Below, in pieces: positions 36,649 through 45,978 of a DNA stretch of 64,000 nt. The stretch comes from Echinicola rosea (GTDB lineage: Bacteria > Bacteroidota > Bacteroidia > Cytophagales > Cyclobacteriaceae): positions 3,252,501 through 3,316,500 of the forward strand of contig NZ_CP040106.1 in assembly GCF_005281475.1 (NCBI RefSeq), read 5' to 3'. The notes under the pieces were generated by a model that made no database searches, was not told the DNA's origin, and saw only the letters and a program-made list of their open reading frames with translations. The position numbers were made by a program, and so were the translations under genes. Position 1 is the first letter of the stretch; each line of letters begins with the position of its first letter.

Positions 36649-37254
36649 ATGAAAAAAGTAATTTTTGCATTTATCGCGGTTTCATTATTTGTTTGGGATG
36701 CCAATGCGCAGCGGAGAACACCTGCCAGTGCACAGAACAGTAGTTTTGGTATCCGGGGCGGTGCGAACTTCTTCAATTGGGGAGGTGATGACGGCTCCAA
36801 TAACGATTATACCAACAGGGCTGGCTTTCACGCCGGGATTTATGGTAACATGTTTGTGACCGATAATTTCGCTATTGAGCCAGGGGTGTACTATTCTCAA
36901 AAAGGAACCGAGGCGGATAACTTTGCCGAGTCCAGGGCCATTTTGCAATACATCGATGTGCCGATTCTGCTGAGGTTTTATGCCAGTGATGGGTTTAACA
37001 TCTTTGCTGGTCCACAAGGGTCTATTTTGACCAAGGCAACTTATGAGGGAGATGCATTCGGTAACACCTTTGAATTTGAGACGGACGATGTCAATGACCT
37101 GGATGCAGGTCTGGTATTCGGTGTGGGGTATAACCTGCCCGTAGGTCTTAATGTACAGGGTAGTTATGACTTAGGCCTGACTCCAGTATTCAAAGAGTCT
37201 GATGCTAAAATTTACAATAGAGGATTTAAAGTTTCGCTAGGCTATAGCTTTTAG
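36649..37254 (+). CDS. Outer-membrane beta-barrel protein (PorT/OmpA-barrel type), paralog 1
   Basis: A 201-residue protein with a signal peptide ending in NANAQ and alternating strands, starting FGIRGGANFFNWGG and ending with an aromatic residue in KVSLGYSF, as in outer-membrane barrels. The segment GFHAGIYGNMF, AIEPGVYYSQKG, YIDVPILLRFY and FAGPQGSIL matches the porin/outer-membrane beta-barrel family (PF13568). Its neighbour at 37476 is a paralog. The role is unknown. Confidence 0.88.
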   Translation: MKKVIFAFIAVSLFVWDANAQRRTPASAQNSSFGIRGGANFFNWGGDDGSNNDYTNRAGFHAGIYGNMFVTDNFAIEPGVYYSQKGTEADNFAESRAILQYIDVPILLRFYASDGFNIFAGPQGSILTKATYEGDAFGNTFEFETDDVNDLDAGLVFGVGYNLPVGLNVQGSYDLGLTPVFKESDAKIYNRGFKVSLGYSF

Positions 37255-37273
37255 TGAATATTATAATCCAACC

Positions 37274-37310
37274 AAAAGGATTCCTTGATGACAAGGGATC
37301 CTTTTTTATT
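37274..37310 (+). terminator. Terminator after beta-barrel gene 1
   Basis: AAAAGGATTCCTTG and CAAGGGATCCTTTTTT pair with one mismatch and end in T-rich sequence. Confidence 0.8.
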
Positions 37311-37475
37311 GTCCGGGAAAATAGGAGTTTCAGGAAAGTTACCTTATTAGGCCTAACTTTTAGTTAAAAAATACCATCATTTGGTGATTTTTAACGTTAA
37401 TACTAAAAGTTCTAATTATCTCGCTTTTAAAAGCGCTGTATTTTAACCATGTATTTCTCATAAACCAACACTTTC

Positions 37476-38021
37476 ATGAAAGCACGTTTGATCATTTTTG
37501 CAATTGTAATGATGGGAGGATTTCACCAGCTTTATGGCCAGACCGGTATCAGGGCCGGGTGGAATTATTCTGATATTAATGGAATTGGTTCGGATGGTAG
37601 TTCTGGCTTCCACGCAGGGTTTTACCATAAGATCAATTTAGGCTTGTTAGCAGTAGAGCCTGGGCTTCAATATACCAGGAAGGGCTGTAAGGTGGACGAT
37701 ATGGGATCCACCGGTAAAGAAAGGCTTCACTATTTGGATGTACCCGTATTGGTACGGCTAGGCTTCCTTCCGCTATTTAACGTATTTGCAGGACCGCAGG
37801 CTTCTGTGCTATTGGCGAGGAGCTATAAAGGGACTACCGACATGACCTCCTTGGATGGATTGACCAAGTTTGATATAGGTGGAGTCGTCGGAGTGGGATT
37901 AAACCTACCTTTGGGCTTTAACATCCAAGGTAGTTATGATTTTGGATTCGTGGACATGAATTATAATGATGTCGATACCAAGAACAGTGTATTTAAGGTA
38001 TCACTCGGTAAAAGTTTCTGA
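37476..38021 (+). CDS. Outer-membrane beta-barrel protein, paralog 2
   Basis: A 181-residue paralog of the preceding protein. The signal peptide ends in LYGQ. It shares GFHAGFYHKI, AVEPGLQYTRKG, YLDVPVLVRL, FAGPQASVL and a final KVSLGKSF in the same order, so the pair arose by tandem duplication. The loops differ, with the acidic insertion of the first protein missing here. It has its own terminator and so probably its own promoter. Confidence 0.87.
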   Translation: MKARLIIFAIVMMGGFHQLYGQTGIRAGWNYSDINGIGSDGSSGFHAGFYHKINLGLLAVEPGLQYTRKGCKVDDMGSTGKERLHYLDVPVLVRLGFLPLFNVFAGPQASVLLARSYKGTTDMTSLDGLTKFDIGGVVGVGLNLPLGFNIQGSYDFGFVDMNYNDVDTKNSVFKVSLGKSF

Positions 38022-38048
38022 CCGGTTATACCAAACTTTATATATTAT

Positions 38049-38083
38049 AACCCATCTGTTATAGCGGATGGGTTTTTCTTTTT
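38049..38083 (+). terminator. Terminator after beta-barrel gene 2
   Basis: AACCCATC and GGATGGGTT form a stem followed by TTTTCTTTTT. The rest of the 325-base gap (38084-38346) holds only a GGATTTGCATTCC / GGATTTGTAATCC pair and nothing else recognisable. Confidence 0.85.
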
Positions 38084-38346
38084 GTATCTTATTGAGACGG
38101 GAGTAGTAAGTAATGAGTCTTGAGATATGAGACGTGAGATTTGAGTTCCGGATTTGCATTCCGGCACTACAAATAAAGAGGATTTGTAATCCCCTAACCC
38201 AGTTGAAGAAATCAATTTATTATGACTCGAAAGCTATATCTTTTTACATGCTAAAAGAGCGCTTGGAAAGCCATCAAACATTTAGGGTTTTGGCTATTTT
38301 ATTATGAACTAAGTAACTTTCAAACCATATAAACCTAAAAGAAACC

Positions 38347-39420
38347 ATGAAGCGACGACAATTTATCCAACATTCTGCTTTGGCCTCGGCTGCCTTGAGT
38401 TTTCCTAACATTTCCTTTGGACAAAAAAAGGACAAGCTTGGCGTGGCGTTGGTGGGACTTGGGGGATATAGCACGGGTCAGTTAGCACCGGCACTTCAGA
38501 TGACGTCCCATTGCTACCTGGCAGGTATTGTGACAGGTACCCCGTCCAAAGCTGAAAAATGGCAGGAACAATACGGTATCCCGGATAAGAACATTTACAA
38601 TTACGAGAACTTTGAATCCATAGCCGACAATCCCGATATTGATGTGGTCTATGTGGTATTGCCAAATAGCATGCATACCGAGTTTGCGATCAAAGCCGCA
38701 GAGGCAGGCAAGCATGTCTGGTGCGAAAAACCCATGGCCAAGACGGTCAAGGAGTGCCAGAAGATCATCGATGCCTGTAACAAGAACAAAGCAAAGCTAT
38801 CGATAGGCTACAGGATGCAGCATGAACCCAATACCCAGCTGTTCAGGGAATTTGTAAAAAACCAAAAGTATGGTGAGCTGAAAATGCTGGAAGCGGTGGC
38901 CGGGTTTTATATGAACAGTAGTGGAATCTGGAGGCTGGACAAGGAGATGGGCGGTGGAGCGATGTACGACATGGGTGTCTATCCCATCAATGGCGTTCGG
39001 TACATCAGTGGCCAAGAACCTATCTCCGTAATGGCTTATGAGAGCGTCATGCGTCCAGAGAAGTTTGATGAGGTGGACGAAACCATGAACTATATGCTCG
39101 AATTCCCAGATGGTTTGATGGCCAATTGTGCCACGAGTTTCGGTATGAACATGGGAAGACTGACGGTGACTTGTCGCAGCGGGAATTTCAGATTGGAACC
39201 CTTCCAATCCTATAGCGGGATCAAAGGCTCGGCCAGTGACGGTACCCAATTTACCAATCAGGTAAAAAGCCAGCAAGCCGTACAGATGGACGATGATGCC
39301 TTGGCTATTTTGCAGGACAAGCCTGTGATGGTGCCTGGCGAGGAAGGACTTAGAGATGTCATGGTCGTGGAGGCGGCATTTAAGTCAGCGAGGGAAGGTG
39401 TGAGGGTACCTATTGGGTAA
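38347..39420 (+). CDS. Tat-exported Gfo/Idh/MocA family oxidoreductase
   Basis: A 357-residue NAD(P)-dependent oxidoreductase related to glucose-fructose oxidoreductase. A twin-arginine signal (KRRQFIQHSALASAALSF) leads it to the periplasm. The nucleotide-binding GLGGYSTGQLAPAL is at about 37-50, the conserved EKPMAKT at about 128-134 and a sugar-binding GGGAMYDMGVYPIN at about 200-213. Family enzymes oxidise or reduce sugars or cyclitols; the substrate here is unknown. It lies 0.7 kb from the fructan locus but on the other strand with repeats between, so a link is not established. Confidence 0.92.
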   Translation: MKRRQFIQHSALASAALSFPNISFGQKKDKLGVALVGLGGYSTGQLAPALQMTSHCYLAGIVTGTPSKAEKWQEQYGIPDKNIYNYENFESIADNPDIDVVYVVLPNSMHTEFAIKAAEAGKHVWCEKPMAKTVKECQKIIDACNKNKAKLSIGYRMQHEPNTQLFREFVKNQKYGELKMLEAVAGFYMNSSGIWRLDKEMGGGAMYDMGVYPINGVRYISGQEPISVMAYESVMRPEKFDEVDETMNYMLEFPDGLMANCATSFGMNMGRLTVTCRSGNFRLEPFQSYSGIKGSASDGTQFTNQVKSQQAVQMDDDALAILQDKPVMVPGEEGLRDVMVVEAAFKSAREGVRVPIG

Positions 39421-39475
39421 GACTGTATAGAGGGATATAATTGGTTCTATATGATTTAGTGTGGGTAAGTATTAA

Positions 39476-39640
39476 CCTGAGTTCGACTTAATTTTAGTAT
39501 TAAAAGCGTCATACCCTTTTTAAGAGGATGTGGGTTGGAAAAGGGTGTGGCAATCCCGAAATACTGAGACTGCCACGGCTTCCACCCGCTCAGGCCTCCT
39601 TCTAAGCCTCGCAGTGACGGTTTTATAATCGAACTGAGGT
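39476..39640. repeat. Repeat family C, copy 2
   Basis: A 165-base copy of the element at 24374-24543, with the same inverted ends (acctgagttcgact; gaactgaggt) and the same CGTCAT/GTGACG inner arms. The central hairpin differs: here caatcccgaaatactgagactg replaces the GC-rich palindrome. It is 20 bases from repeat A copy 3. Confidence 0.8.
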
Positions 39641-39660
39641 TTCTAGCTAAATCCCTAGGT

Positions 39661-39890
39661 GGTTTTCATCCCTTTACCTTTGTCACTTTTTTGCTTCAGG
39701 TCAAAAAAGTAACCAAAAAAAACCGCCGCTGTGCATCTATTGGGCTAAAATCAAACCCCGCCCACATGCAGGCAAACTCCTCGTGTTTAGCTTCCAACAA
39801 CCATTTTTTCCACCATTTCGTCAAACAAGCCTGCCTTCTTGCCTACCCGCTTTTTAATTTCTTAACGCCCAATACCTGCAAGGCGGATCC
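39661..39890. repeat. Repeat family A, copy 3 (uninterrupted)
   Basis: The same boundaries as 7406-7654: it starts ggttttcatccctttacctttgtc and ends tgcaaggcggatcc. The palindrome is GTCACTTTTTTG (39682-39693) and CAAAAAAGTAAC (39702-39713), with one mismatch. It shows the intact site into which the intron of copy 1 went. Confidence 0.85.
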
Positions 39891-40138
39891 ATTTTATACA
39901 AGTTTAAAAAGACCATGGACTAAAACCATAATTTTCTCAATGGACGATCCGTATTGGAAAATCCCTTTAACTAAACGACATTGATAAAACGGGTTTAATT
40001 ACTTCACGTCCAATAGCGGCTAGGTGGATGATGTCCTTGGGGCTATTTTACGAGGTGATGATTAATCATCACGATTTTTGATAAAATAATCTACCCACTG
40101 AAATCCATATAGAGCCATATAATTTTAATGTTCCCTTT
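39891..40138. repeat. Remnant of repeat B end and shared tail word
   Basis: Bases about 39960-40000 (cctttaactaaacgacatt then cgggtttaatt) match the right end of repeat B, so this place is a repeat A joined to a truncated repeat B. Bases 40086-40116 match 875-905. No gene is present. Confidence 0.6.
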
Positions 40139-41026
40139 TTATCGATTGCGATTTTGTATGGCCTGAATTTGTTCAGTCTCATACCGCGGAGTTCCGCCCT
40201 TCTGTGTAGCCACCAAAGCACCGAGCGCGCAGGCAAAATCAAGGATTTCGGCCGGTTGTTTTCCTTGGAGGAATTGGTAGATGAAGCCACTGAGAAAGGC
40301 ATCTCCCGAACCGACCGTGTCTTCTACTGTCACCTTATACCCAGCATGATAGTGCATTCCATGACCGTCAAAGATCATGGCACCATATGCTCCTTTGGTG
40401 ATGCATACCATCTTGAGGTCAAATGTCTTGGTGAGTTGTTCGATGCTGGCCTTTTCACCCTTTGGTAAGCCAAAGGTTTCAGTAAGAATTTCCAATTCAT
40501 CATCATTGATCTTTAGCACTTCAGCTTTATTGAGAAGCTGCTGGAGGAGGCCTGTGGTATAATGCGGCGCCCGAATGTTGATGTCCAGGACTTTTAGAGT
40601 GTTGGTTTCCAGAAGCCTGAAAAGTGTATTGCGGCTTTGTTCACTTCTAGCGGCAAGGCTACCAAATACAAAGACATCAGCCTCGTCCACTTTTTCCTGA
40701 ATGGCTGTGTTCCACTTCATAAAGTCCCAAGCTACTGGCTGGACGATTTCATATTTGATGTTCTCTTTGTCGGAGTTGTCCACCACTACCCGACTGGTCT
40801 CATGAGCATTGTCTTTTTGAATAAATGTGCCGTCAAGCCCATTTTTGGTTACAAATGACAACAAATCCGCCCCAAGTTGGTCATGGCCTGTTTTGGAGAT
40901 AAAAGTGGTTTCGATTCCCAGGTGCTGAATGTGTAAGGCGACGTTCATGGGAGCACCGCCGGGCAGGTTTTTGTTAGGGAAGCAATCCCAAAGCATTTCA
41001 CCGAAGATTACTGCTTTTTTGTTCAT
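40139..41026 (-). CDS. PfkB-family fructokinase
   Basis: A 295-residue cytoplasmic sugar kinase. The N-terminal PfkB signature GGAPMNVALHIQHLG is at about 19-33 and the ATP/catalytic signature DTVGSGDAFLSGF at about 244-256, where the Asp is the catalytic base. It is the last gene of the fructan locus, 152 bases after a sugar porter, so fructose is the likely substrate, giving fructose 6-phosphate for glycolysis (inference from context and from Bacteroides fructan loci). Confidence 0.9.
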   Translation of the reverse strand: MNKKAVIFGEMLWDCFPNKNLPGGAPMNVALHIQHLGIETTFISKTGHDQLGADLLSFVTKNGLDGTFIQKDNAHETSRVVVDNSDKENIKYEIVQPVAWDFMKWNTAIQEKVDEADVFVFGSLAARSEQSRNTLFRLLETNTLKVLDINIRAPHYTTGLLQQLLNKAEVLKINDDELEILTETFGLPKGEKASIEQLTKTFDLKMVCITKGAYGAMIFDGHGMHYHAGYKVTVEDTVGSGDAFLSGFIYQFLQGKQPAEILDFACALGALVATQKGGTPRYETEQIQAIQNRNR

Positions 41027-41062
41027 GTTGTTAGATGTTATATGACTTTTCCTAGGTGCCTA

Positions 41063-41109
41063 CAAGTCTGAAGACTTGGGGAGGTTGCGGCCGCAGTCTG
41101 GAGACTGCG
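41063..41109. repeat. Two tandem perfect hairpins
   Basis: CAAGTCT-GA-AGACTTG (41063-41078) and CGCAGTCT-GG-AGACTGCG (41092-41109) share the AGTCT-xx-AGACT core with different outer arms. They lie between the fructokinase and the sugar porter genes and may act as an mRNA processing or attenuation signal, or be a simple repeat element. Confidence 0.6.
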
Positions 41110-41178
41110 ACCAATAGGTGCCCAATAAATACTACGCCAAGTACGAAGTACTTCCGAAATATTATGCTTCTTTGTTGA

Positions 41179-42522
41179 CTAATTTTTTCCTGATGCGAGG
41201 TCCTGCTGGATTTCCTCCAGTGAACGACCTTTGGTCTCTGGCATTTTGGTCATTACCCAGATCAGCTGTAAGCCCATCATGACCGCAAAGAACCCGAAAA
41301 TACTTACCGGTCCAAATGCGTTGGCAAAGAAGGGGAAGACATTGGCGATGACAGCCGCCAAAATCCAGTGGGTAAAGCAGCCGATGGATTGCCCGTAAGC
41401 ACGAGTTTCATTCGGGAAGACTTCCGAAATGAAGACCCATATCACGCTGCCTTGTCCCACAGCATGGGAGGCGATGAATATAAAGACAAAAATCGGCAAG
41501 AACGCTGTGCTGATGATCCCTCCCGAGAAGGAATAGGCAATGAGCAACAGGGAAATGATGTACCCTATGGAGCCTATAAGCATCAGTTTTTTTCTTCCGA
41601 TCCTATCAATAAGGTATAGGCCAATCAAAGTGGCGACCATATTAACGGCTCCTATGCCAATGGTAGAAAGCAAGGCACTTTCTTCATCGATCCCTGCCAT
41701 TTCGAAGACCCTCGGAGCAAAATAAATGATCGCGTTGATTCCCGACAATTGGTTGAACATGGCAATCAATACGGCCAGCATGGTGGTTTTGAGATGACTG
41801 CTCTTGAAGAGTACCGCAAATCCGACTGTTGATTTTTCACGGTTGCGTTCTTCTATGGCCAGACGGATGGCCTCATCCACCCCTTCAGGGTCTGTTCTGG
41901 TGAGGATGGCAGTAGCTTCTTCCACGTTGTTTTGGTGTGCGATGAGCCAGCGGGGACTTTTAGGAACCTTGATGGAAAGTGCCGTATAAACTAAAGCAGG
42001 AATAGCTTCCATGCCCATCATCCAGCGCCAGCTTTCGGTTAGATCGGCTATCCCGATCAGGTAATTTGAAAAATAGGCCATCAGGATCCCAAAAACAATG
42101 TTAAATTGATACAGTGCCACCAGCACTCCACGGTTTTTGGCCGGCGCGATCTCACTGATGTACATCGGAGCCACCACTGAAGAAGCCCCCACGCCCAGTC
42201 CTCCTATAAATCGGAAGAACATAAAACTGAAGACTTCCGGGGCAAGGGCAGAGCCCAGAGCAGATACGAAGTACAGCACACCGATCCACAGCAGGGATGT
42301 TTTTCTCCCGAATTTATCAGCTGGAATCCCACCAAACAATGCGCCAATGACGGTTCCGTATAGGGCTATGGCCACCGCCATACCATGCGTCCAGTCACTC
42401 AATTGCCATTTTTCTTGGATAAATCGCTCTGCACCGGAGATGACCGCTGTGTCAAATCCAAACAAAAAACCTCCCAATGCGGCGACAATGGAAAGAAAGA
42501 TTACGTACTTTTTACTATTCAT
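41179..42522 (-). CDS. MFS sugar porter 1
   Basis: A 447-residue inner-membrane transporter with twelve helices. Sugar porter signatures are present: GFDTAVISGAE at about 23-33, DKFGRKTSLLW at about 69-79, PKSPRWLI near 184, DRIGRKKLMLIGS near 293 and the end PETKGRSLEEIQ. The GH32, SusC/D and kinase genes around it point to fructose or small fructo-oligosaccharides as substrate. It is a paralog of the gene at 51031. Confidence 0.92.
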   Translation of the reverse strand: MNSKKYVIFLSIVAALGGFLFGFDTAVISGAERFIQEKWQLSDWTHGMAVAIALYGTVIGALFGGIPADKFGRKTSLLWIGVLYFVSALGSALAPEVFSFMFFRFIGGLGVGASSVVAPMYISEIAPAKNRGVLVALYQFNIVFGILMAYFSNYLIGIADLTESWRWMMGMEAIPALVYTALSIKVPKSPRWLIAHQNNVEEATAILTRTDPEGVDEAIRLAIEERNREKSTVGFAVLFKSSHLKTTMLAVLIAMFNQLSGINAIIYFAPRVFEMAGIDEESALLSTIGIGAVNMVATLIGLYLIDRIGRKKLMLIGSIGYIISLLLIAYSFSGGIISTAFLPIFVFIFIASHAVGQGSVIWVFISEVFPNETRAYGQSIGCFTHWILAAVIANVFPFFANAFGPVSIFGFFAVMMGLQLIWVMTKMPETKGRSLEEIQQDLASGKN

Positions 42523-42621
42523 TATAGGTTCTAATAGGTTTACTTCTTTGACTTGGTTTTAGTTTATCGCTAAAGCTAGCCAGAAGTATGAGGAATTGAA
42601 ACAATTTATAACGGGTTTGTT

Positions 42622-44118
42622 TCAACGGTTCCAAATTGATTTTAAATAATGCACTTTTGCACCCGCATCAAAACCTTCTAGGTCCAGTTCTGAAAATGGG
42701 GCGTTGGGGAAAATAATTTCGGTCATTACCATCTCTCCGTCATTGATAAAAAACTCTAAAGATGAGCGGTCAGCAAAGACGCGGAGACTTTTTATGGCCA
42801 TACCAGCGGTGGGAGCGGTGTGGAGGTTCCCAAAACCTGCTTCAAAATCCGTTTTCCCGGAATTACTTCGGTCAAAAATCAATTGGTCACCACTGATTCT
42901 AAAGACAATTTTCTCACCAAGCTCATTGCTAAGTGTAAGGCTTGCCTTTTCGTGATTTGCTTTTGTCAGTTCCAGTTCAAATAAAGGCGTTTTCAGTTGA
43001 TGTGTTGGGCCTTGAATAGACTCGGAATAACTGCGGAGATCCTTTGTCTCACGGATTGGGCGCGAAGCCAACCTATCATCTCCCTCTACTGCAACCAACT
43101 CCAATTCACGCGGCAAGGTCATGGCCGACCTCCAAGCAGTGGTGGGTACTACATTGGCATATTGCCAATTGCTCATCCAGCCAATAAACAGTCTTCTACC
43201 ATCTTTTTGGGGGATATTTGACCAAGTGACTCCTGCATAATCATCAGCTCCGTAATCGAGCCATTTGACTTTCTGCCCTTCAGCAGTAAACCGCTGCCCG
43301 TCAAAATTACCCGTGAAGTATTGGGTGGCTGATCCTCCGTTAGGTCCCCCTGGGTTGATGCTGACCAAGAGCACCCATTTTTCCTCCCCGTCGGAAGTTT
43401 TCAGCGGAAAGAGGTCCGGACATTCCCAAACACCCCCGTATGCTGCCCACTCGGGGTTAAAATCACTTTGATGTGTCCAGTCGATCAGGTTTGGAGAAGA
43501 ATAAAAGCTGATTTTGTCCTTTACGGCTAAAGTCATGATCCATTTTCCTGAACCATTTCCACGGTCATACCAACTTACCTTAGGGTCACGGAAATCGGCT
43601 ATGCCCGGGCTTTTGAGCACTGGATTTTCTTTGTATTTGGTCCATGACCGTCCCTTGTCATGGCTGAAGGCAATGCCTTGGCTTTGGCCGTCTTTGTCAT
43701 GGTGATAGGTGAAAATGGCCACCATCGGATCTTTGCCGTTTTCTCCCAACCCTGTGGTGTTACCATGGTCTATGACGGCACTTCCTGAGAAAATATACCC
43801 AAGGCTGTCTGGATAGAGTGCTATGGGCAAATGCTCCCAATGAAGGAGGTCTTTCGAAACAGCGTGGCCCCAGTGCATCGGTCCCCAGACATTGCTATCA
43901 GGATAATGCTGGTAGAATAGGTGATATTCACCATCCAGGTACACCATGCCGTTGGGATCATTCATCCACTGCTGAGGAGGGGAGAAGTGATATTGAGGGC
44001 GAAACTGTTCATCAAAGGACTTTTCATCCTTTTGCTCTTGCTCGCTAGTGTTTGGCGAGCACGAAAAAATGCTCGCCAAAACTAGGATAGGAAGTATAGG
44101 TTTGATCAGATTGTTCAT
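42622..44118 (-). CDS. GH32 fructan hydrolase, lipoprotein
   Basis: A 498-residue glycoside hydrolase family 32 enzyme. A lipobox (SIFSC, Cys 20) anchors it to a membrane. The catalytic nucleophile is Asp in WMNDPNG at 51-57, the transition-state Asp is in FRDPKV near 175 and the general acid Glu in WECPDLF near 230. A C-terminal beta-sandwich (about 365-498) ends with FADRSSLEFFINDGE. It releases fructose from levan, inulin or sucrose; the linkage cannot be read. It follows a second GH32 gene by 31 bases. Confidence 0.94.
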   Translation of the reverse strand: MNNLIKPILPILVLASIFSCSPNTSEQEQKDEKSFDEQFRPQYHFSPPQQWMNDPNGMVYLDGEYHLFYQHYPDSNVWGPMHWGHAVSKDLLHWEHLPIALYPDSLGYIFSGSAVIDHGNTTGLGENGKDPMVAIFTYHHDKDGQSQGIAFSHDKGRSWTKYKENPVLKSPGIADFRDPKVSWYDRGNGSGKWIMTLAVKDKISFYSSPNLIDWTHQSDFNPEWAAYGGVWECPDLFPLKTSDGEEKWVLLVSINPGGPNGGSATQYFTGNFDGQRFTAEGQKVKWLDYGADDYAGVTWSNIPQKDGRRLFIGWMSNWQYANVVPTTAWRSAMTLPRELELVAVEGDDRLASRPIRETKDLRSYSESIQGPTHQLKTPLFELELTKANHEKASLTLSNELGEKIVFRISGDQLIFDRSNSGKTDFEAGFGNLHTAPTAGMAIKSLRVFADRSSLEFFINDGEMVMTEIIFPNAPFSELDLEGFDAGAKVHYLKSIWNR

Positions 44119-44149
44119 TATCGTAGATTATTAAAAAGGTATTTTGAAT

Positions 44150-45796
44150 TTATTCCCAAATGGATGCTGCTTTAAACACCTCCAGATTTTTGATGGTGAT
44201 GTTATTTCCCCAAAAATGGAAGCCCTCTTCATTGCTTTCCACTGGAGTTCTTGGCATGACCAAGGTAAAGGCTCCTTCATCGACAAATACTTCGATGCTG
44301 GTCTTATCGATGTAGATATCAGCGGTGATTTCCATGCTGGTCGGATCATCGGGAGAATAGAAAGCATCATTCAGTTTGTTATAGTTTAGGTCATAATCAA
44401 TGAGGTGCTGACCAAAGAGGTTGAGCCCGGCACTGGTGGCATGGGAGAGTTGGATATGGGTCTTCAATCTTAAGGTCCCTTTTTCCGCATATTCTTCTAA
44501 GGCTTCATTGGCTTCTTCGGTACTTAGGTTGCTCCATCGGTTGACTGAGGTGAAGAGTTGTTCGGTTTCTTTTACAGGTTGGTTTAAGAGTCTCGGGCCG
44601 TCGTGGGTATTGCGGAGACTAAATTCCGTGGGGAGCATCATCATTCCTTTAAAAGGCATTCCGGGATGGCTTATCTGGCCCCATCCCATTTGGATTCTAC
44701 GCCCATCATCGACATTGGTAAAGGTCTGGGCAGCATAAATGGGGCCTGAGCTGTAACGATATTTTCCGGCAGTAGGCGTAAAGGTCTTTCCGTCAAATTC
44801 ACCTAGCATATAGGTTCCTGAGGCACCGTACATTATCCATTTGGTGTTTTTGGGATCTCCGTCCACGGGTAATTCGAAGAGTTCTGGACATTCCCAAAAG
44901 CCAGTAGTATGGCTTTGGTATTCCCACTTTTTAAGGTCCTGAGAATTGTATATCGAATGTCCGTCCCGTTCGTTGAGTACCATTACCCAGTGATCACCAG
45001 GCTCATACCAAAATACTTTTGGATCCCTGGTGTCCACACTGTTCCATTTTTCTTTAGAGTCGATGACCGGATTGCCTTTATATTTGGTAAAGGTCCGCCC
45101 CTTATCCAAGCTGTAAGCAATACCTTGGGTTTGTCTTTCGGGGCTTGCAGCAGTGTAGGCGGCCACCAAGGCAGGTATTTCTCCTTCGTTCCAGCCTGCG
45201 GTATTTTGATAGTCAATGACCGCCGAACCCGAAAACATGGTCCCTAGCTCATCAGGGTAGAGGGCATCTGGCAGTTCTTTCCAATGGATCAGGTCATGGC
45301 TGACAGCATGGCCCCAGTGCATGTTTTCCCATTCTCTTTCGTAGGGATTGTGCTGGTAAAATAAGTGGTATTCTCCATCATAATAAAGTAGCCCGTTGGG
45401 GTCATTGATCCATCCACGGCGGGTGGTGAAGTGAAACTGTGGCCTGTTGTGTTCTTGGTAAAGGCTGTCAGCACCAGCAATTTCATTGGCTTGGTAGATG
45501 TTGGAAAGTCCCGCTTGATCTCCCTCGTAGCTGATGGTAAGGGTTTTGCCTTTTAGATTGGAAACATCCTTAAAGACCCAGTAGTCAGGTTTCCCGGCAG
45601 TAAGTCTGATGACGATATTCAGTTCTGGCTGACCTTCACTTTGGAAGGTCATTTTATGCCGTGTTTCGTGCTGTGAAATAGGGAAGTTGAGGTATCTTTT
45701 GGTGATTTTTAGTTCTATTTCGCTGGCCAAAACAGTAAAGTGGCACATGAGCAGTATGGGTACTGCCAATAGGATATTTTGAGTGTGTTTTTTCAT
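44150..45796 (-). CDS. GH32 fructan hydrolase with N-terminal DUF4980 domain
   Basis: A 548-residue secreted GH32 enzyme. The signal peptide (MKKHTQNILLAVPILL to LAS) shows the start is 45796; the frame continues 33 codons upstream without signal-like features. Residues about 27-120 form the DUF4980 domain found in front of some Bacteroidota GH32 enzymes. Then come the nucleophile in GWINDPNG near 132-139, RDPKV near 257 and the general acid in WECPELF near 300, and a C-terminal beta-sandwich (VFVDEGAFTLV). It has no clear lipobox, unlike its neighbour, so the two enzymes may sit in different compartments. Confidence 0.92.
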   Translation of the reverse strand: MKKHTQNILLAVPILLMCHFTVLASEIELKITKRYLNFPISQHETRHKMTFQSEGQPELNIVIRLTAGKPDYWVFKDVSNLKGKTLTISYEGDQAGLSNIYQANEIAGADSLYQEHNRPQFHFTTRRGWINDPNGLLYYDGEYHLFYQHNPYEREWENMHWGHAVSHDLIHWKELPDALYPDELGTMFSGSAVIDYQNTAGWNEGEIPALVAAYTAASPERQTQGIAYSLDKGRTFTKYKGNPVIDSKEKWNSVDTRDPKVFWYEPGDHWVMVLNERDGHSIYNSQDLKKWEYQSHTTGFWECPELFELPVDGDPKNTKWIMYGASGTYMLGEFDGKTFTPTAGKYRYSSGPIYAAQTFTNVDDGRRIQMGWGQISHPGMPFKGMMMLPTEFSLRNTHDGPRLLNQPVKETEQLFTSVNRWSNLSTEEANEALEEYAEKGTLRLKTHIQLSHATSAGLNLFGQHLIDYDLNYNKLNDAFYSPDDPTSMEITADIYIDKTSIEVFVDEGAFTLVMPRTPVESNEEGFHFWGNNITIKNLEVFKAASIWE

Positions 45797-45941
45797 CTCG
45801 CGATGGGCTATTGTTAATGGTTTACTTAGGTCTCCGAAATATAGATCCATCCAAACATTGCAAAACTTTTCCATATTCTGAAATTCATTGTTCATTTAAT
45901 TGGTTTATCGGTTTAGCAGATGCCGGTATGAGGGTTTTATA

Positions 45942-45970
45942 CAGCAGGGAACTAGTTTAGTCCCCCGCTG
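45942..45970 (-). other. Stem-loop between susD and the GH32 genes
   Basis: CAGCAGGGAAC (45942-45952) and GTCCCCCGCTG (45960-45970) form an eleven-pair stem (two G-U in the RNA) with loop TAGTTTA, just past the susD stop. There is no T-run, so it may stabilise the upstream susCD message or dampen read-through rather than end it. Confidence 0.5.
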
Positions 45971-45978
45971 CATAGGGG

